IMG/VR virus record: IMGVR_UViG_3300035034_001463
Span: 22,271 to 86,270 of that record
DNA: 64,000 nucleotides
Direction: 5' to 3' (one strand)
Origin: a virus
Shown one piece after another: positions 51,891 to 58,530 of this stretch (its first letter is position 1; each line of letters opens with the position of its first letter). A program made the position numbers and the translations under genes. Below the pieces are notes generated by a model. That model worked only from the letters and a program-made list of their open reading frames with translations. It searched no databases and had not been told where the DNA came from.

Positions 51891-52124
51891 TCACCTTGTA
51901 TAAACAGATAATTCGCTTGTCATCAAAAATTTAGTTACTGCTACTTCATTCTTAAAATGAACGGCAAGGTCTAATCGTTGACGTAGCCCGGGATCGTTCA
52001 TTACATTTACTCTAACTATATCCGGATAACGAAATTTTAAACTTTGATCGATATTAAATTCTCGACGTGGATCACAATGATTTTGGTAAAGATGTGTCCA
52101 AAGATCAATCGGTTCTATCGACAT
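51891..52124 (-). CDS. Family B small paralogue, 5' end interrupted by a GC-rich insert
   Basis: MSIEPIDLWTHLYQNHCDPR, FRYPDIVRVNVMND and LAVHFKNEVAVTKFLMTSEL then SVYTR: full family pattern from ATG 52124. That ATG lacks a Shine-Dalgarno, and the frame is open upstream into a GC-rich stretch, so the original start may lie beyond the insert near 52480. Confidence 0.5.
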   Translation of the reverse strand: MSIEPIDLWTHLYQNHCDPRREFNIDQSLKFRYPDIVRVNVMNDPGLRQRLDLAVHFKNEVAVTKFLMTSELSVYTR

Positions 52125-52491
52125 GAATACTGTGGAAGTTTGTTTTACAAAGCCGACTTCTTGAGTTGAACCCGGTGCTGACCCAGCCGACAACCGTTCT
52201 TTCTGCGAAGCCGCGACAGCGGAAGCGGATTGCGAATTTTTGCCACGGCCCGTCATCGCCGAGACCGAACCGGCCGCTCACCCTCGGACGCCACACCGAT
52301 TGCTTCTCGAACCGCTCGCCGCCCGGCTGCACCGATTGCTTCTCGAACCGGCGATCGACCGCCCGCACCGGCTGATCAAGAGTTTGAACGGTGATTATAT
52401 TTGAATCAGACGGTTCAACCTTGGTCGGGGACGGCCCGCATGTCGGTCGGTTCTGTCGGTGCTGGCACCGGATTGTTTCTGTAATTGACAC
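52125..52491 (-). other. GC-rich insert with internal repeats
   Basis: The composition jumps from AT-rich to strongly GC-rich. A GTG-started frame from 52491 is open through it and ends at 52105. It encodes two ERFEKQSV-type copies 36 bases apart and otherwise low-complexity text (Arg, Gly, Pro). It sits between a sigma70-type promoter and a family B gene body. Possibly a small foreign insertion; I do not recognise it. Confidence 0.45.
52294..52350. repeat. Two direct copies of a 21-bp sequence, 36-bp period
   Basis: Copies at 52294-52314 and 52330-52350 are identical. They correspond to the repeated peptide RFEKQSV in one minus-strand frame. Confidence 0.75.
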
Positions 52492-52533
52492 TGTGATTTT
52501 TCTTTCTTGAGCTATAACTTTAACTGTTTTTAC

Positions 52534-52562
52534 AGTGTAGCAGAATCAAACTTGGTTGTCAA
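52534..52562 (-). promoter_or_regulatory. Sigma70-type promoter
   Basis: On -, TTGACA (52562-52557), 17 bases, TACACT (52539-52534). It faces the GC-rich insert and the family B array. Confidence 0.7.
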
Positions 52563-52645
52563 GTTATTAACTTGGTTGTGTGGTTCGCCGGCCGGAGCCC
52601 AGTCTCAACCGGCCGCATGCCGGCACCAAAATTCCTCGGGCCGGT

Positions 52646-52796
52646 CCGAAAAGGGGTCTGCAGGATTAAAAAAATAGCCCGCAGAAAATTTTAGTAGAAG
52701 TACTTATCAATTCTGGGTGGCCCGAAAAGGGGTCTGCAGGATTAAAAAAATAGCCCGCAGAAAATTTTAGTAGAAGTACTTATCAATTCTGGGTGG
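52646..52796. repeat. Perfect 75-bp tandem direct repeat (period 76)
   Basis: Copies 52646-52720 and 52722-52796 are identical. Each contains CTGCAGG...CCCGCAG arms that could pair. Two exact copies mean a very recent duplication or an assembly artefact. Confidence 0.85.
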
Positions 52797-52940
52797 TGAT
52801 TCTAACTCACCCCATTTTTAAAAAGCGTTGATTTAAAAGATTAAAAAGATTTAATTAGATTAATTAGGCTTTGCGCTTGCGCACGCTATAGTTGTAATTC
52901 TTTTTATATGCCCCCCACCCCTCGAGAATTTTTTAAACTA

Positions 52941-52971
52941 AAAAGTGTGCAACTATTTGTTGCACACTTTT
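52941..52971. terminator. Bidirectional terminator-like hairpin
   Basis: AAAAGTGTGCAAC and GTTGCACACTTTT form a 13-bp perfect stem with a 5-base loop, with T-rich ends in both directions. It follows the minus-strand gene ending at 52981. Confidence 0.75.
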
Positions 52972-52980
52972 AAGTTGTTT

Positions 52981-53295
52981 TTATGCGCGCATCGATCCCA
53001 TGTAACGTGTAGCAGTCTGCACGCAATAAGTGCGAGCTTGTGTGCAACGTATGCTTAACTTTTGAGCGACTGCAATTGCTGCGTGTATGCTTTGCGTAGT
53101 GCTAAAGCTGTCTGTGTGCTGCAGGGCGTGTTGCATGGCACGCATATGCACGCAATGGGTTGCATAAGCACTATTGGCACACTTGATAGTTGCGAAGAAG
53201 CTGCTGTGCTTTTTTAGCGTTGCTTGTGTAGCGCGGGGGTTGTAATGACCCGCAAGAGTCTCGGCGCGTGCAACTATAGCGTTTACGTTTTGCAT
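52981..53295 (-). CDS. Early-region small protein, unknown
   Basis: 104 residues, MQNVNAIVARAETLAGHYNP..., rich in Ala, His, Thr and Cys. GGAG lies 8 bases before ATG and a promoter (TTGCAA/TATACT) is just upstream. It shows no recognisable domain. The high His/Cys content is unusual and may mean metal binding. Confidence 0.55.
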   Translation of the reverse strand: MQNVNAIVARAETLAGHYNPRATQATLKKHSSFFATIKCANSAYATHCVHMRAMQHALQHTDSFSTTQSIHAAIAVAQKLSIRCTQARTYCVQTATRYMGSMRA

Positions 53296-53327
53296 TTTTA
53301 ACTCCGCGTGTTTGTTTAACTGTTATT

Positions 53328-53356
53328 AGTATACGGGAACGCCGGCGGTGTTGCAA
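53328..53356 (-). promoter_or_regulatory. Sigma70-type promoter
   Basis: On -, TTGCAA (53356-53351), 17 bases, TATACT (53333-53328), followed by the leader and GGAG of the gene at 53295. Confidence 0.65.
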
Positions 53357-53399
53357 GAGAAAAAGCGGGTTGCAATTAAAATAGTTTAACAACGAGTGG

Positions 53400-53424
53400 T
53401 TGTGGGGAGCCAGGCTCCCCACAA
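53400..53424. terminator. Strong hairpin after family A gene 1
   Basis: TTGTGGGGAGCC and GGCTCCCCACAA form a 12-bp stem with a minimal loop. It sits downstream of the minus-strand gene ending at 53440. No clear T run follows on -, so termination may be weak. Confidence 0.6.
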
Positions 53425-53439
53425 GTTTCACACATTCCG

Positions 53440-53703
53440 TTACGCCGCAACCTCTTTCTTGCTGGCTAGCTTTGCCTTTAGAACCTCTTGTGCCTCTTGG
53501 TCTTGGAAGTCTGCGTGCTGAATCAAATACTTGACAGCGTCTGCGCTTGACATATCAGTGGGCAGCTCTACCAGTCGAATTGCTGTGTGCAGGTTTGCTT
53601 TTAGCACTTTGATGCGCCCCAGCATGCCGTTTGCAAAGCGTGCCTTAACAACGCCGTGCAATGTGGAAACGCCTGCGGTGTTAAACGTGCGGGTGATTGT
53701 CAT
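53440..53703 (-). CDS. Family A small paralogue, copy 1
   Basis: 87 residues, MTITRTFNTAGVSTLHGVVK then ARFANGMLGRIKVLKANLHT. The most divergent of the four copies, with a shorter C-terminus. Probable beta-rich domain of about 45 residues followed by a helix (DAVKYLIQHADF). Function unknown. GAGG precedes the ATG at long spacing. Confidence 0.65.
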   Translation of the reverse strand: MTITRTFNTAGVSTLHGVVKARFANGMLGRIKVLKANLHTAIRLVELPTDMSSADAVKYLIQHADFQDQEAQEVLKAKLASKKEVAA

Positions 53704-53753
53704 GTTGCGTAGACCTCTTTTTGTTTGCTGCGCTGTATTGCGCTAACATCATA

Positions 53754-53782
53754 ATAATAGTATCTTCCCTCTGAGGTGTCAA
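53754..53782 (-). promoter_or_regulatory. Sigma70-type promoter for family A copy 1
   Basis: On -, TTGACA (53782-53777), 17 bases, TATTAT (53759-53754). Confidence 0.7.
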
Positions 53783-53894
53783 TGCTTTTTTGCAGTTTTT
53801 TATTTTATTTTGAGAGTTGCTCTTGAGCGATCTCTCGTGTTACAATAAACGGACGGCCACCCGTTCGCCCTGATCAAGTTCTCGCATACTCCTT

Positions 53895-54083
53895 TCAGTG
53901 TCCGGTGTCAACTCCTCGAATGACTTCTTTGTTGGTTTCTTCGAAGCCAAACAGCTCATCCCACTGTTGAGGAGTGAATCCGGAGGCCCGTGAGTTCCTC
54001 GTCTCCGGAAGTAGATTTTGGATAAGACCTCCGCGGTTTGATGCCCAGTTATGGATCTGATCCGGAGTGCAGTTTAACACCAT
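53895..54083 (-). CDS. Small early-region protein, unknown
   Basis: 62 residues from ATG 54083: MVLNCTPDQIHNWASNRGGL..., then SGFTPQQWDELFGFEETNKE. It reads as a natural protein; the in-frame extension upstream to a TTG at 54200 is Arg-rich and overlaps a promoter, so I reject it. No strong Shine-Dalgarno is visible. Confidence 0.5.
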   Translation of the reverse strand: MVLNCTPDQIHNWASNRGGLIQNLLPETRNSRASGFTPQQWDELFGFEETNKEVIRGVDTGH

Positions 54084-54138
54084 GTACCAAATCAACAAAC
54101 CTGGCGTCGCCGACTTCGCGTGCAATCTGCTTGGCGAT
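54049..54138 (-). CDS. Very small ORF with AGGAGG and possible AUC start
   Basis: (M)AKQIAREVGDARFVDLVHGV..., 29 residues, in the same frame as the membrane gene upstream of its TAA. AGGAGG lies 5 bases before ATC (54138), and a TTGACC/TATACT promoter is just upstream. No normal start codon exists in this frame. Alternatively it is the tail of a longer gene split by the TAA at 54205. Confidence 0.3.
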   Translation of the reverse strand: MAKQIAREVGDARFVDLVHGVKLHSGSDP

Positions 54139-54170
54139 CTCGTCCTCCTGTTCGGTTGCGCTCGGTTTGT

Positions 54171-54200
54171 AGTATAGAGCCGGGCTTGGCGGATGGTCAA
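54171..54200 (-). promoter_or_regulatory. Sigma70-type promoter
   Basis: On -, TTGACC (54200-54195), 18 bases, TATACT (54176-54171), immediately after the stop of the membrane gene. Confidence 0.55.
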
Positions 54201-54204
54201 GCTC

Positions 54205-54375
54205 TTATCTGTTGTCGTATTCTGATTCTTGAGACGCCTTTATGATTCCAAGAATCATAATACCGGTTCCGACCAACAACAAGACTGCAGATCCAACCAA
54301 ACCGTTATTCTCAACGGATGCAGCACCTAAGATGATCAAAACTAGTCCGATCCCAAACCAAATCCAGTTCATCAT
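54205..54375 (-). CDS. Small membrane protein with two hydrophobic segments
   Basis: 56 residues: MMNWIWFGIGLVLIILGAAS then VENNG and LVGSAVLLLVGTGIMILGII then KASQESEYDNR. Two TM helices joined by a short polar loop. GAGGAG lies 7 bases before the ATG. The size and layout suit a holin-like or early membrane protein; function unknown. Confidence 0.65.
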   Translation of the reverse strand: MMNWIWFGIGLVLIILGAASVENNGLVGSAVLLLVGTGIMILGIIKASQESEYDNR

Positions 54376-54387
54376 GTGTTTGCTCCT

Positions 54388-54513
54388 CTATGCGTGTGGT
54401 TGTGATCCAAGCCGTCCTCGCTCTCGTCGATCAACTCCAACCTTTTCGATGGATTTGATAATAGCAACTGGACTGATTATTCCGACTTGCAAAGAAACAA
54501 TAAACTTTTTTCA
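54388..54513 (-). CDS. Small early-region protein
   Basis: 41 residues, MKKVYCFFASRIISPVAIIK then SIEKVGVDRRERGRLG. Weak hydrophobic N-terminus. It sits behind a sigma70-type promoter with the GGGCAAGAAG leader end shared by other early genes. Function unknown. Confidence 0.5.
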
Positions 54514-54545
54514 TCTTCTTGCCCGCTCTGTGTTTCAGTGTGTTA

Positions 54546-54574
54546 ATACTAACACACTGTTTTTGAGATGTCAA
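54546..54574 (-). promoter_or_regulatory. Sigma70-type promoter
   Basis: On -, TTGACA (54574-54569), 17 bases, TAGTAT (54551-54546). It overlaps the stop of the upstream gene at 54571. Confidence 0.65.
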
Positions 54575-54996
54575 CAGTCTTTTTGTGCGCGCCCGGTCGA
54601 GCAGCGGGGCCCCGCGCGGGCGAAGGCCTGCTTGAAGAACTCATCCGCCTCTTCCATCGCCCGGCGGGTTTCCCGATTTGGAACCTTCAGCTCCTCAATA
54701 CCAAGTTGTTCGCTCGCAATCTCAAGCCGTTCCTTGTTCGTTAATACTTTGGGAAGTTGACCGGCGATCGAGTCTGGCAAAACCAACTCCAGACCTTCCG
54801 TAATTTTTGGACCTTTCCACTTGTCGTTAACCAGTTCCTTGATGGGTTCTTGTTCGCCGACGGCAACTCGATGTATCCAGCGAGGACTTGTTCCGTCATC
54901 TACATACCAAATCACTTGCAGCTCTCCAGTTGGAAGGTCTGTAAGTGGATCGACCACTTCGGTAATTACCAAGTAATCCGTTTCGTTCTTTGGCAT
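54571..54996 (-). CDS. Early-region protein, unknown
   Basis: 141 residues. MPKNETDYLVITEVVDPLTD and GELQVIWYVDDGTSPRWIHR suggest a small beta domain; the second half is helical and charged (LTNKERLEIASEQLGIEELK). GAGGG precedes the ATG. No family recognised. Confidence 0.6.
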   Translation of the reverse strand: MPKNETDYLVITEVVDPLTDLPTGELQVIWYVDDGTSPRWIHRVAVGEQEPIKELVNDKWKGPKITEGLELVLPDSIAGQLPKVLTNKERLEIASEQLGIEELKVPNRETRRAMEEADEFFKQAFARAGPRCSTGRAQKDC

Positions 54997-55029
54997 GTTG
55001 CCCTCGCTTGTGTTTGTTTAACTGTGTCT

Positions 55030-55058
55030 AGTATAGCTATATTAGACGAGTATGTCAA
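55030..55058 (-). promoter_or_regulatory. Sigma70-type promoter embedded in the end of the upstream gene
   Basis: On -, TTGACA (55058-55053), 17 bases, TATACT (55035-55030). The -35 lies inside the last codons of the gene at 55042-55155. Confidence 0.75.
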
Positions 55059-55155
55059 CGAGCTTTCCACGAGGACAGTCATCTTTTTTGGGCGGAAGAA
55101 TCCGCCAAACTCCATTGATCTTAATCAAAGTTATCTCTGCTATTTGTTTTGACAT
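55042..55155 (-). CDS. Small early-region protein
   Basis: 37 residues: MSKQIAEITLIKINGVWRIL then PPKKDDCPRGKLVDILV. It reads as a natural beta-strand-rich peptide. It has its own promoter upstream and carries the next gene's promoter in its 3' end. Function unknown. Confidence 0.5.
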   Translation of the reverse strand: MSKQIAEITLIKINGVWRILPPKKDDCPRGKLVDILV

Positions 55156-55181
55156 TGTTTCTTGATCTTTTAACTAATATT

Positions 55182-55210
55182 ATATTAGCGTGATCAACAC
55201 AGCTTGTCAA
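55182..55210 (-). promoter_or_regulatory. Sigma70-type promoter
   Basis: On -, TTGACA (55210-55205), 17 bases, TAATAT (55187-55182). Confidence 0.7.
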
Positions 55211-55230
55211 GGGTTATTTTTAACTCAAGA

Positions 55231-55258
55231 GGACAGCGCGGCCTCATCCGCGCTGTCC
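55231..55258 (-). terminator. GC-rich hairpin after family A copy 2
   Basis: GGACAGCGCGG and CCGCGCTGTCC form an 11-bp perfect stem with a 6-base loop. It lies just downstream of the gene ending at 55289. A weak T-containing stretch follows. Confidence 0.65.
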
Positions 55259-55288
55259 ATGTGCTAGAGTTTTCGTTTAGTTGTGCCC

Positions 55289-55621
55289 TTAGGCAGCAAC
55301 CTCTTCAGTTGCCTCAGTTGCCTTAGCAACCGTCTCAGTGACCAAGCCCATCTCAACAGCAAGTGCCTTGTCGTTCTTGATGATGAACGCATCAAACACT
55401 GCCTGCTGCTCAAGATAGCCAAAGTCGTCGTGCTCGCGCACTTCCAGTACTGCGTTGATCTTGGTCTTCGGAGCCGACAGCTCCATCAACTGGATGTCCG
55501 TGTGCTCGTTTGCCTTCAGCACCTTAATGCGCCCAGCCATGCCGTTTGCAAAACGCACTTTCATCACGCCGTTGAGGACGGAAGTGCCAGCAGTATCAAA
55601 AGTCTTGTTCGTGATAGCCAT
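55289..55621 (-). CDS. Family A small paralogue, copy 2
   Basis: 110 residues from ATG 55621, which has GGAG 8 bases upstream; an earlier ATG lies in the leader. MAITNKTFDTAGTSVLNGVM, FANGMAGRIKVLKANEHTDI and QQAVFDAFIIKNDKALAVEM. Almost identical to copy 3 at 60229 over the first 60 residues. The tail is Ala/Glu-rich. Function unknown; a small abundant early protein is likely. Confidence 0.7.
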   Translation of the reverse strand: MAITNKTFDTAGTSVLNGVMKVRFANGMAGRIKVLKANEHTDIQLMELSAPKTKINAVLEVREHDDFGYLEQQAVFDAFIIKNDKALAVEMGLVTETVAKATEATEEVAA

Positions 55622-55689
55622 GTGTAAGTCTCCTTGTGTGTGTTGTGCATGTTGCACCGTGTTGCGCGTCGTTGCGCTTTAGTCTCTGT

Positions 55690-55717
55690 AGTTTAGCATC
55701 TGTAACTTGGAACGCAA
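55690..55717 (-). promoter_or_regulatory. Sigma70-type promoter for family A copy 2
   Basis: On -, TTGCGT (55717-55712), 16 bases, TAAACT (55695-55690). The same -35 and -10 words occur at the promoter of copy 4. Confidence 0.6.
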
Positions 55718-55742
55718 GCACAAAATGCACTATTTCCAATTT

Positions 55743-55976
55743 TTATTTAATGCGCACCCAAATGCGATCTTTGAACCCAATGTTGTTGTAACAACTCCGG
55801 GGTTTTACAACTTCGGAATCAAATCCGTTATCCTGCAAGATTTGATTTACTTCTTCGGCGGTTTTGTTGCCAAACATTTTCAAGCTGTACCCAAAGGATG
55901 TCTTGTCCTTGTATATTGCTCTGCAACCATTTGCTTGCAGGACTTTTGTAACTGGATTCTGAACACGCTTTGCTAT
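55743..55976 (-). CDS. Small early-region protein with probable AUA start
   Basis: (M)AKRVQNPVTKVLQANGCRAI, then TSFGYSLKMFGNKTAEEVNQ. 77 residues from ATA 55976. GAGAGG lies 8 bases before ATA, at the same place as the ATG in the almost identical leader of the gene at 56439. An upstream ATG (55997) has no Shine-Dalgarno. AUA initiation is inferred. Confidence 0.55.
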   Translation of the reverse strand: MAKRVQNPVTKVLQANGCRAIYKDKTSFGYSLKMFGNKTAEEVNQILQDNGFDSEVVKPRSCYNNIGFKDRIWVRIK

Positions 55977-56012
55977 TTGTTTTTCCTCTCTGTGCATTGC
56001 TCTAGTGTCTAT

Positions 56013-56041
56013 ACTATAGCAAGTCTTGTTTGAAAACACAA
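56013..56041 (-). promoter_or_regulatory. Sigma70-type promoter
   Basis: On -, TTGTGT (56041-56036), 17 bases, TATAGT (56018-56013), with a leader very close to that at 56476. Confidence 0.6.
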
Positions 56042-56055
56042 GCAATTTGTTGGTA

Positions 56056-56439
56056 TTACTTCATGCTTGCCAAAGTCTTTCGAAGATCATTGGTCGTAGA
56101 TCGAGTACGGAAGAAGAGATTATCAATCTCGTCATACGTAAAAACACTGTGCCAAACTTCACTTGGTGGCCGTGCTTGATCACCTGCCGTTAATTTCCAA
56201 TAATCAAACGAATCCAGAACCCATTTAGGAGAGAATGGGCTTTCTGGATGATACAGTGCATGTCCTGCAAGACACATAGCTGTGCCACAAGGAGATGGTG
56301 GTCGATATCTTTCGTCTTCCGGTCGGGCTGAATGGTGTACTTCTCCAAAAGTCTCCATATCAAACCTCTCAGGAGGAAGAGAGTCGATATGATCAAGTGT
56401 TTCTTCCAGTATGCGAATTGCGGCAATTCGATTCAACAT
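56056..56439 (-). CDS. Early-region protein with CGTAMCLAGHA motif
   Basis: 127 residues from ATG 56439, preceded by GAGGGCAAG. MLNRIAAIRILEETLDHIDS, then CGTAMCLAGHALYHPESPFS. The Cys-Gly-Thr...Cys-Leu-Ala-Gly-His motif recurs in uncharacterised phage and bacterial proteins that I recall. Two Cys and a His suggest a metal or catalytic site. Function unknown. Confidence 0.62.
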   Translation of the reverse strand: MLNRIAAIRILEETLDHIDSLPPERFDMETFGEVHHSARPEDERYRPPSPCGTAMCLAGHALYHPESPFSPKWVLDSFDYWKLTAGDQARPPSEVWHSVFTYDEIDNLFFRTRSTTNDLRKTLASMK

Positions 56440-56475
56440 TTTCTTGCCCTCTGTGTGTATTGCTCTAGTGTCTAT

Positions 56476-56504
56476 ACTATAGCAAGTCTTGTTTGGAAAT
56501 GCAA
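56476..56504 (-). promoter_or_regulatory. Sigma70-type promoter
   Basis: On -, TTGCAT (56504-56499), 17 bases, TATAGT (56481-56476). Confidence 0.6.
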
Positions 56505-56516
56505 GAGGAGTTTTGA

Positions 56517-56675
56517 TTAAACTCCAAGAAACCGCAAAGCAGATTGCCAACGCGACTCTTCTGTTCGCTCTCGAGCAAAGTTCTCATTCATCTCCTTGAT
56601 GAACTGATCGCCTTGGGCTTTGCTGCTATTGTCGTTCGATGCCAAAGCTGCTTTGTATTGAAATACGTGTTGCAT
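56517..56675 (-). CDS. Small early-region protein
   Basis: 52 residues: MQHVFQYKAALASNDNSSKA, then QFIKEMNENFARERTEESRW. GGAG lies 6 bases before the ATG. Charged, helical. Function unknown. Confidence 0.55.
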   Translation of the reverse strand: MQHVFQYKAALASNDNSSKAQGDQFIKEMNENFARERTEESRWQSALRFLGV

Positions 56676-56859
56676 CTTGTACTCCGTTTTGCTCGTTAAA
56701 GTATTGCGCTATGCTGCGACTGTGTGTTGAGCTTTTAGTGCGCGCTACAAAAGTAACATAACAAATAAACCAGCTGTGTACAACGCTTAAAAACGGAGAT
56801 AACTATTTTAATTTGATTGCCTTGCCGGCGCTGATACAAGCAGCGGGGCCTATAAAGAA

Positions 56860-56893
56860 AACCCCCTGGAGCGAGGGCACACTCCAGAGGGTT
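56860..56893 (-). terminator. Intrinsic terminator after the AAA+ ATPase gene
   Basis: Reading on -, AACCC-CTGGAG and CTCCAG-GGGTT pair (one mismatch), followed by TTTTCTTT. A second hairpin (GAGTGAGC/GCTCACTC, 56935-56957) lies between it and the ATPase stop. Confidence 0.8.
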
Positions 56894-56964
56894 TAATGGA
56901 CGGAGCGCTGAGGGCAACGAGCGCATCAACGTCCGAGTGAGCATTGAGCGCTCACTCTGTACTG

Positions 56965-57990
56965 TTACAAAGCCTTGCGCTTCATAACAGTATTCTCAGC
57001 GTACGCCTCCCAATTCTCTGGGAAAGCCTTTGCAAGCTCGGCAACCTTAATTACCGTACGCAAGCTGAGTTCTTGCAAGCGCTCTCTATTGTCGCTTACA
57101 AATTCAACAATCTCCTCGTCAACACCTTCTGCCAAACGATACTCGTGCAACATACCGTCGCCGACAATCTGTTTAATGCGCAGCATGATCTCGCGCGGAG
57201 TATTGATAGTCAAGTCCATAATATGGCAGCGCGACTTGAGCGCTTCTAAGTGATCCTTGAGCTTCTTGGATCGAATGTTCTCGAACTTGATGTTCGTGAT
57301 AAAGATAGCGGAACCCTTAAATTCAAACGTGTCTGGGATCCCTTCTTCAGTCAACTTGCGAGAGTCAGTGTTCCAACTAATGCGACGGGACTTCTTGCTG
57401 TCTAGCGCAGCTTTAAGAATGTTCAATGAAGTATCATCAAAGAACACCGAGTCACAATCGTCAAACACCAAGATGTTATCAGCTTCTTTCATCTTATACA
57501 GTTTACAGTACAAGCCAAGAGCACTCATTGCGCCCTTGCACATCTCGTACTTCTTCTTGCCAGTCATCGCTTCTTCAGTGTCGTACAGGCTCAACACTTG
57601 CTCAATACCATGTGACTTGCCAACGCCCGGCGGTCCAGTAACAAGCAGAGCACGAACATCGCCTTTCTTAGCCGCTCTTGCCATGTCATTCAACATGTTA
57701 AAGCGCAGTCTCATTCTTTCAATAATCTCTTCGTCTGTCTCGTTGCTGTTGTAGTCATCAGCTGATCGAACAGCTTCTGCATCGACTTCGTAAACATCTC
57801 CCGGTTCTTCACAACGAACCTTGATGTTGCGTTCTGGAAATCCACGCGCACTGTTGCCGTCAACAGTTACAAAGCCTCCTTTTGTGCCCTCTTTAAAATC
57901 TTCAACGAGATCAAAGATCACGTCACTCACATCAGTATCAATGCCGCGAATCTTATATGTTCCGCCGGTGATACGAACCTTTTTAGCCAT
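56965..57990 (-). CDS. AAA+ ATPase
   Basis: 341 residues. Walker A GPPGVGKSHGIEQV (about residue 118), Walker B DNILVFDDCDSVF, sensor-1 ITNIKFENI and an Arg-rich region RSKKLKDHLEALKSRCH. The N-terminal 100 residues form a beta-rich domain (GTYKIRGIDTDVSDVIFDLV). I recall similar ATPases in large myophages without a defined role. AAGGAGC precedes ATG. Confidence 0.85.
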   Translation of the reverse strand: MAKKVRITGGTYKIRGIDTDVSDVIFDLVEDFKEGTKGGFVTVDGNSARGFPERNIKVRCEEPGDVYEVDAEAVRSADDYNSNETDEEIIERMRLRFNMLNDMARAAKKGDVRALLVTGPPGVGKSHGIEQVLSLYDTEEAMTGKKKYEMCKGAMSALGLYCKLYKMKEADNILVFDDCDSVFFDDTSLNILKAALDSKKSRRISWNTDSRKLTEEGIPDTFEFKGSAIFITNIKFENIRSKKLKDHLEALKSRCHIMDLTINTPREIMLRIKQIVGDGMLHEYRLAEGVDEEIVEFVSDNRERLQELSLRTVIKVAELAKAFPENWEAYAENTVMKRKAL

Positions 57991-58046
57991 GCGCGTTCTG
58001 CTCCTTGTTAAGCTACAGTTAACGCTGTTGCCTAAGCGTTAACTGT

Positions 58047-58075
58047 AGTATATTGTATTGTTCGCAAGATGTCAA
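58047..58075 (-). promoter_or_regulatory. Sigma70-type promoter for the AAA+ gene
   Basis: On -, TTGACA (58075-58070), 17 bases, TATACT (58052-58047). Confidence 0.75.
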
Positions 58076-58078
58076 CAG

Positions 58079-58282
58079 CTATTTCGCTTGCCAGTTTGAC
58101 TCTCGCAATTCTTCTTCAATTGCATCGTCAAACATCTTTGCTGCGGTGTTCATTGCCATCACAGCAGCCATCACTGCAACTGATCGGACCTCTTTTGGTT
58201 GCAAGTCAAGCCACGTAGTCAACTCCGGAAGTGTCTTGGTTGCAACCAAAGCATTCTGAGTTAGTGGATTTTTAACTACCAT
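58079..58282 (-). CDS. Small early-region protein
   Basis: 67 residues from ATG 58282, with AAGGGCAAG upstream. MVVKNPLTQNALVATKTLPE, then EVRSVAVMAAVMAMNTAAKM. A hydrophobic Ala/Met helix at residues 33-47 may be a short membrane or packing helix. The ATG at 58327 lies in the shared leader and is rejected. Confidence 0.6.
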   Translation of the reverse strand: MVVKNPLTQNALVATKTLPELTTWLDLQPKEVRSVAVMAAVMAMNTAAKMFDDAIEEELRESNWQAK

Positions 58283-58315
58283 TTGCTTGCCCTTTGTGTT
58301 GCTGTTTACTTTTAC

Positions 58316-58343
58316 AGTGTAGCACACCTAGTTGGAATGTCAA
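58316..58343 (-). promoter_or_regulatory. Sigma70-type promoter with shared leader
   Basis: On -, TTGACA (58343-58338), 16 bases, TACACT (58321-58316), followed by GTAAACAGCAACACA in the leader (58309-58295). Confidence 0.75.
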
Positions 58344-58356
58344 CTGGTTCTTTGAG

Positions 58357-58530
58357 TTAACAAACAACTAGATCTGCTTGACCATCCAATACTCCATCCT
58401 GGAACTTATCCGAAAGTTCATCATCTTCGTAGAAGTTTTGTGGGGCAGGAGCAAGGTTTTGCCCGTAATGTGTGGCTGCATCATATCCCTGCCAATAAGC
58501 AGCATCCAAATCTGCTTGAGTGTTCTTCAT
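58357..58530 (-). CDS. Small early-region protein
   Basis: 57 residues: MKNTQADLDAAYWQGYDAAT..., then QNFYEDDELSDKFQDGVLDG. ATG 58530 overlaps the upstream stop (TAATG) with GGAG 6 bases before. Acidic and helical with aromatic repeats. Function unknown. Confidence 0.6.
   Translation of the reverse strand: MKNTQADLDAAYWQGYDAATHYGQNLAPAPQNFYEDDELSDKFQDGVLDGQADLVVC

Larger units (their letters stand above)
52563..52980. other. Gene-free interval with tandem duplication and terminator
   Basis: No convincing ORF on either strand. It holds GC-rich palindromic text near 52580-52640, a perfect 75-bp tandem duplication (52646-52796), an AT-rich stretch and a strong hairpin at 52941-52971. It divides the family B array from the GC-richer early region. 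Confidence 0.6.

Noticed and set aside
52105-52491. 128-residue minus-strand ORF through the GC-rich insert as a normal gene
   Set aside because: Arg-, Gly- and Pro-rich low-complexity text with internal repeats and overlap of a better family B frame; listed as an insert instead.
53171-53431. Minus-strand ORF overlapping the gene at 52981
   Set aside because: It crosses the promoter and leader of the overlapping gene, which has a proper Shine-Dalgarno; composition is Arg- and Ser-rich.
54388-54513. Frameshift in the small gene at 54388
   Set aside because: Careful re-reading of the reverse complement gave an intact 41-codon frame; the apparent shift was a misread base.
54242-54760. 172-residue plus-strand ORF
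   Set aside because: Antisense to several minus-strand genes with promoters and Shine-Dalgarno sites; low-complexity Ser/Arg text.
57257-57754. 165-residue plus-strand ORF within the AAA+ ATPase gene
   Set aside because: Shadow of a gene with complete Walker motifs.
58079-58327. Shared N-terminal peptide MCYTVKVNSNTKGK of two early genes as a conserved protein domain
   Set aside because: It is the translation of the shared promoter leader; the real starts are downstream at ATGs with Shine-Dalgarno sites.
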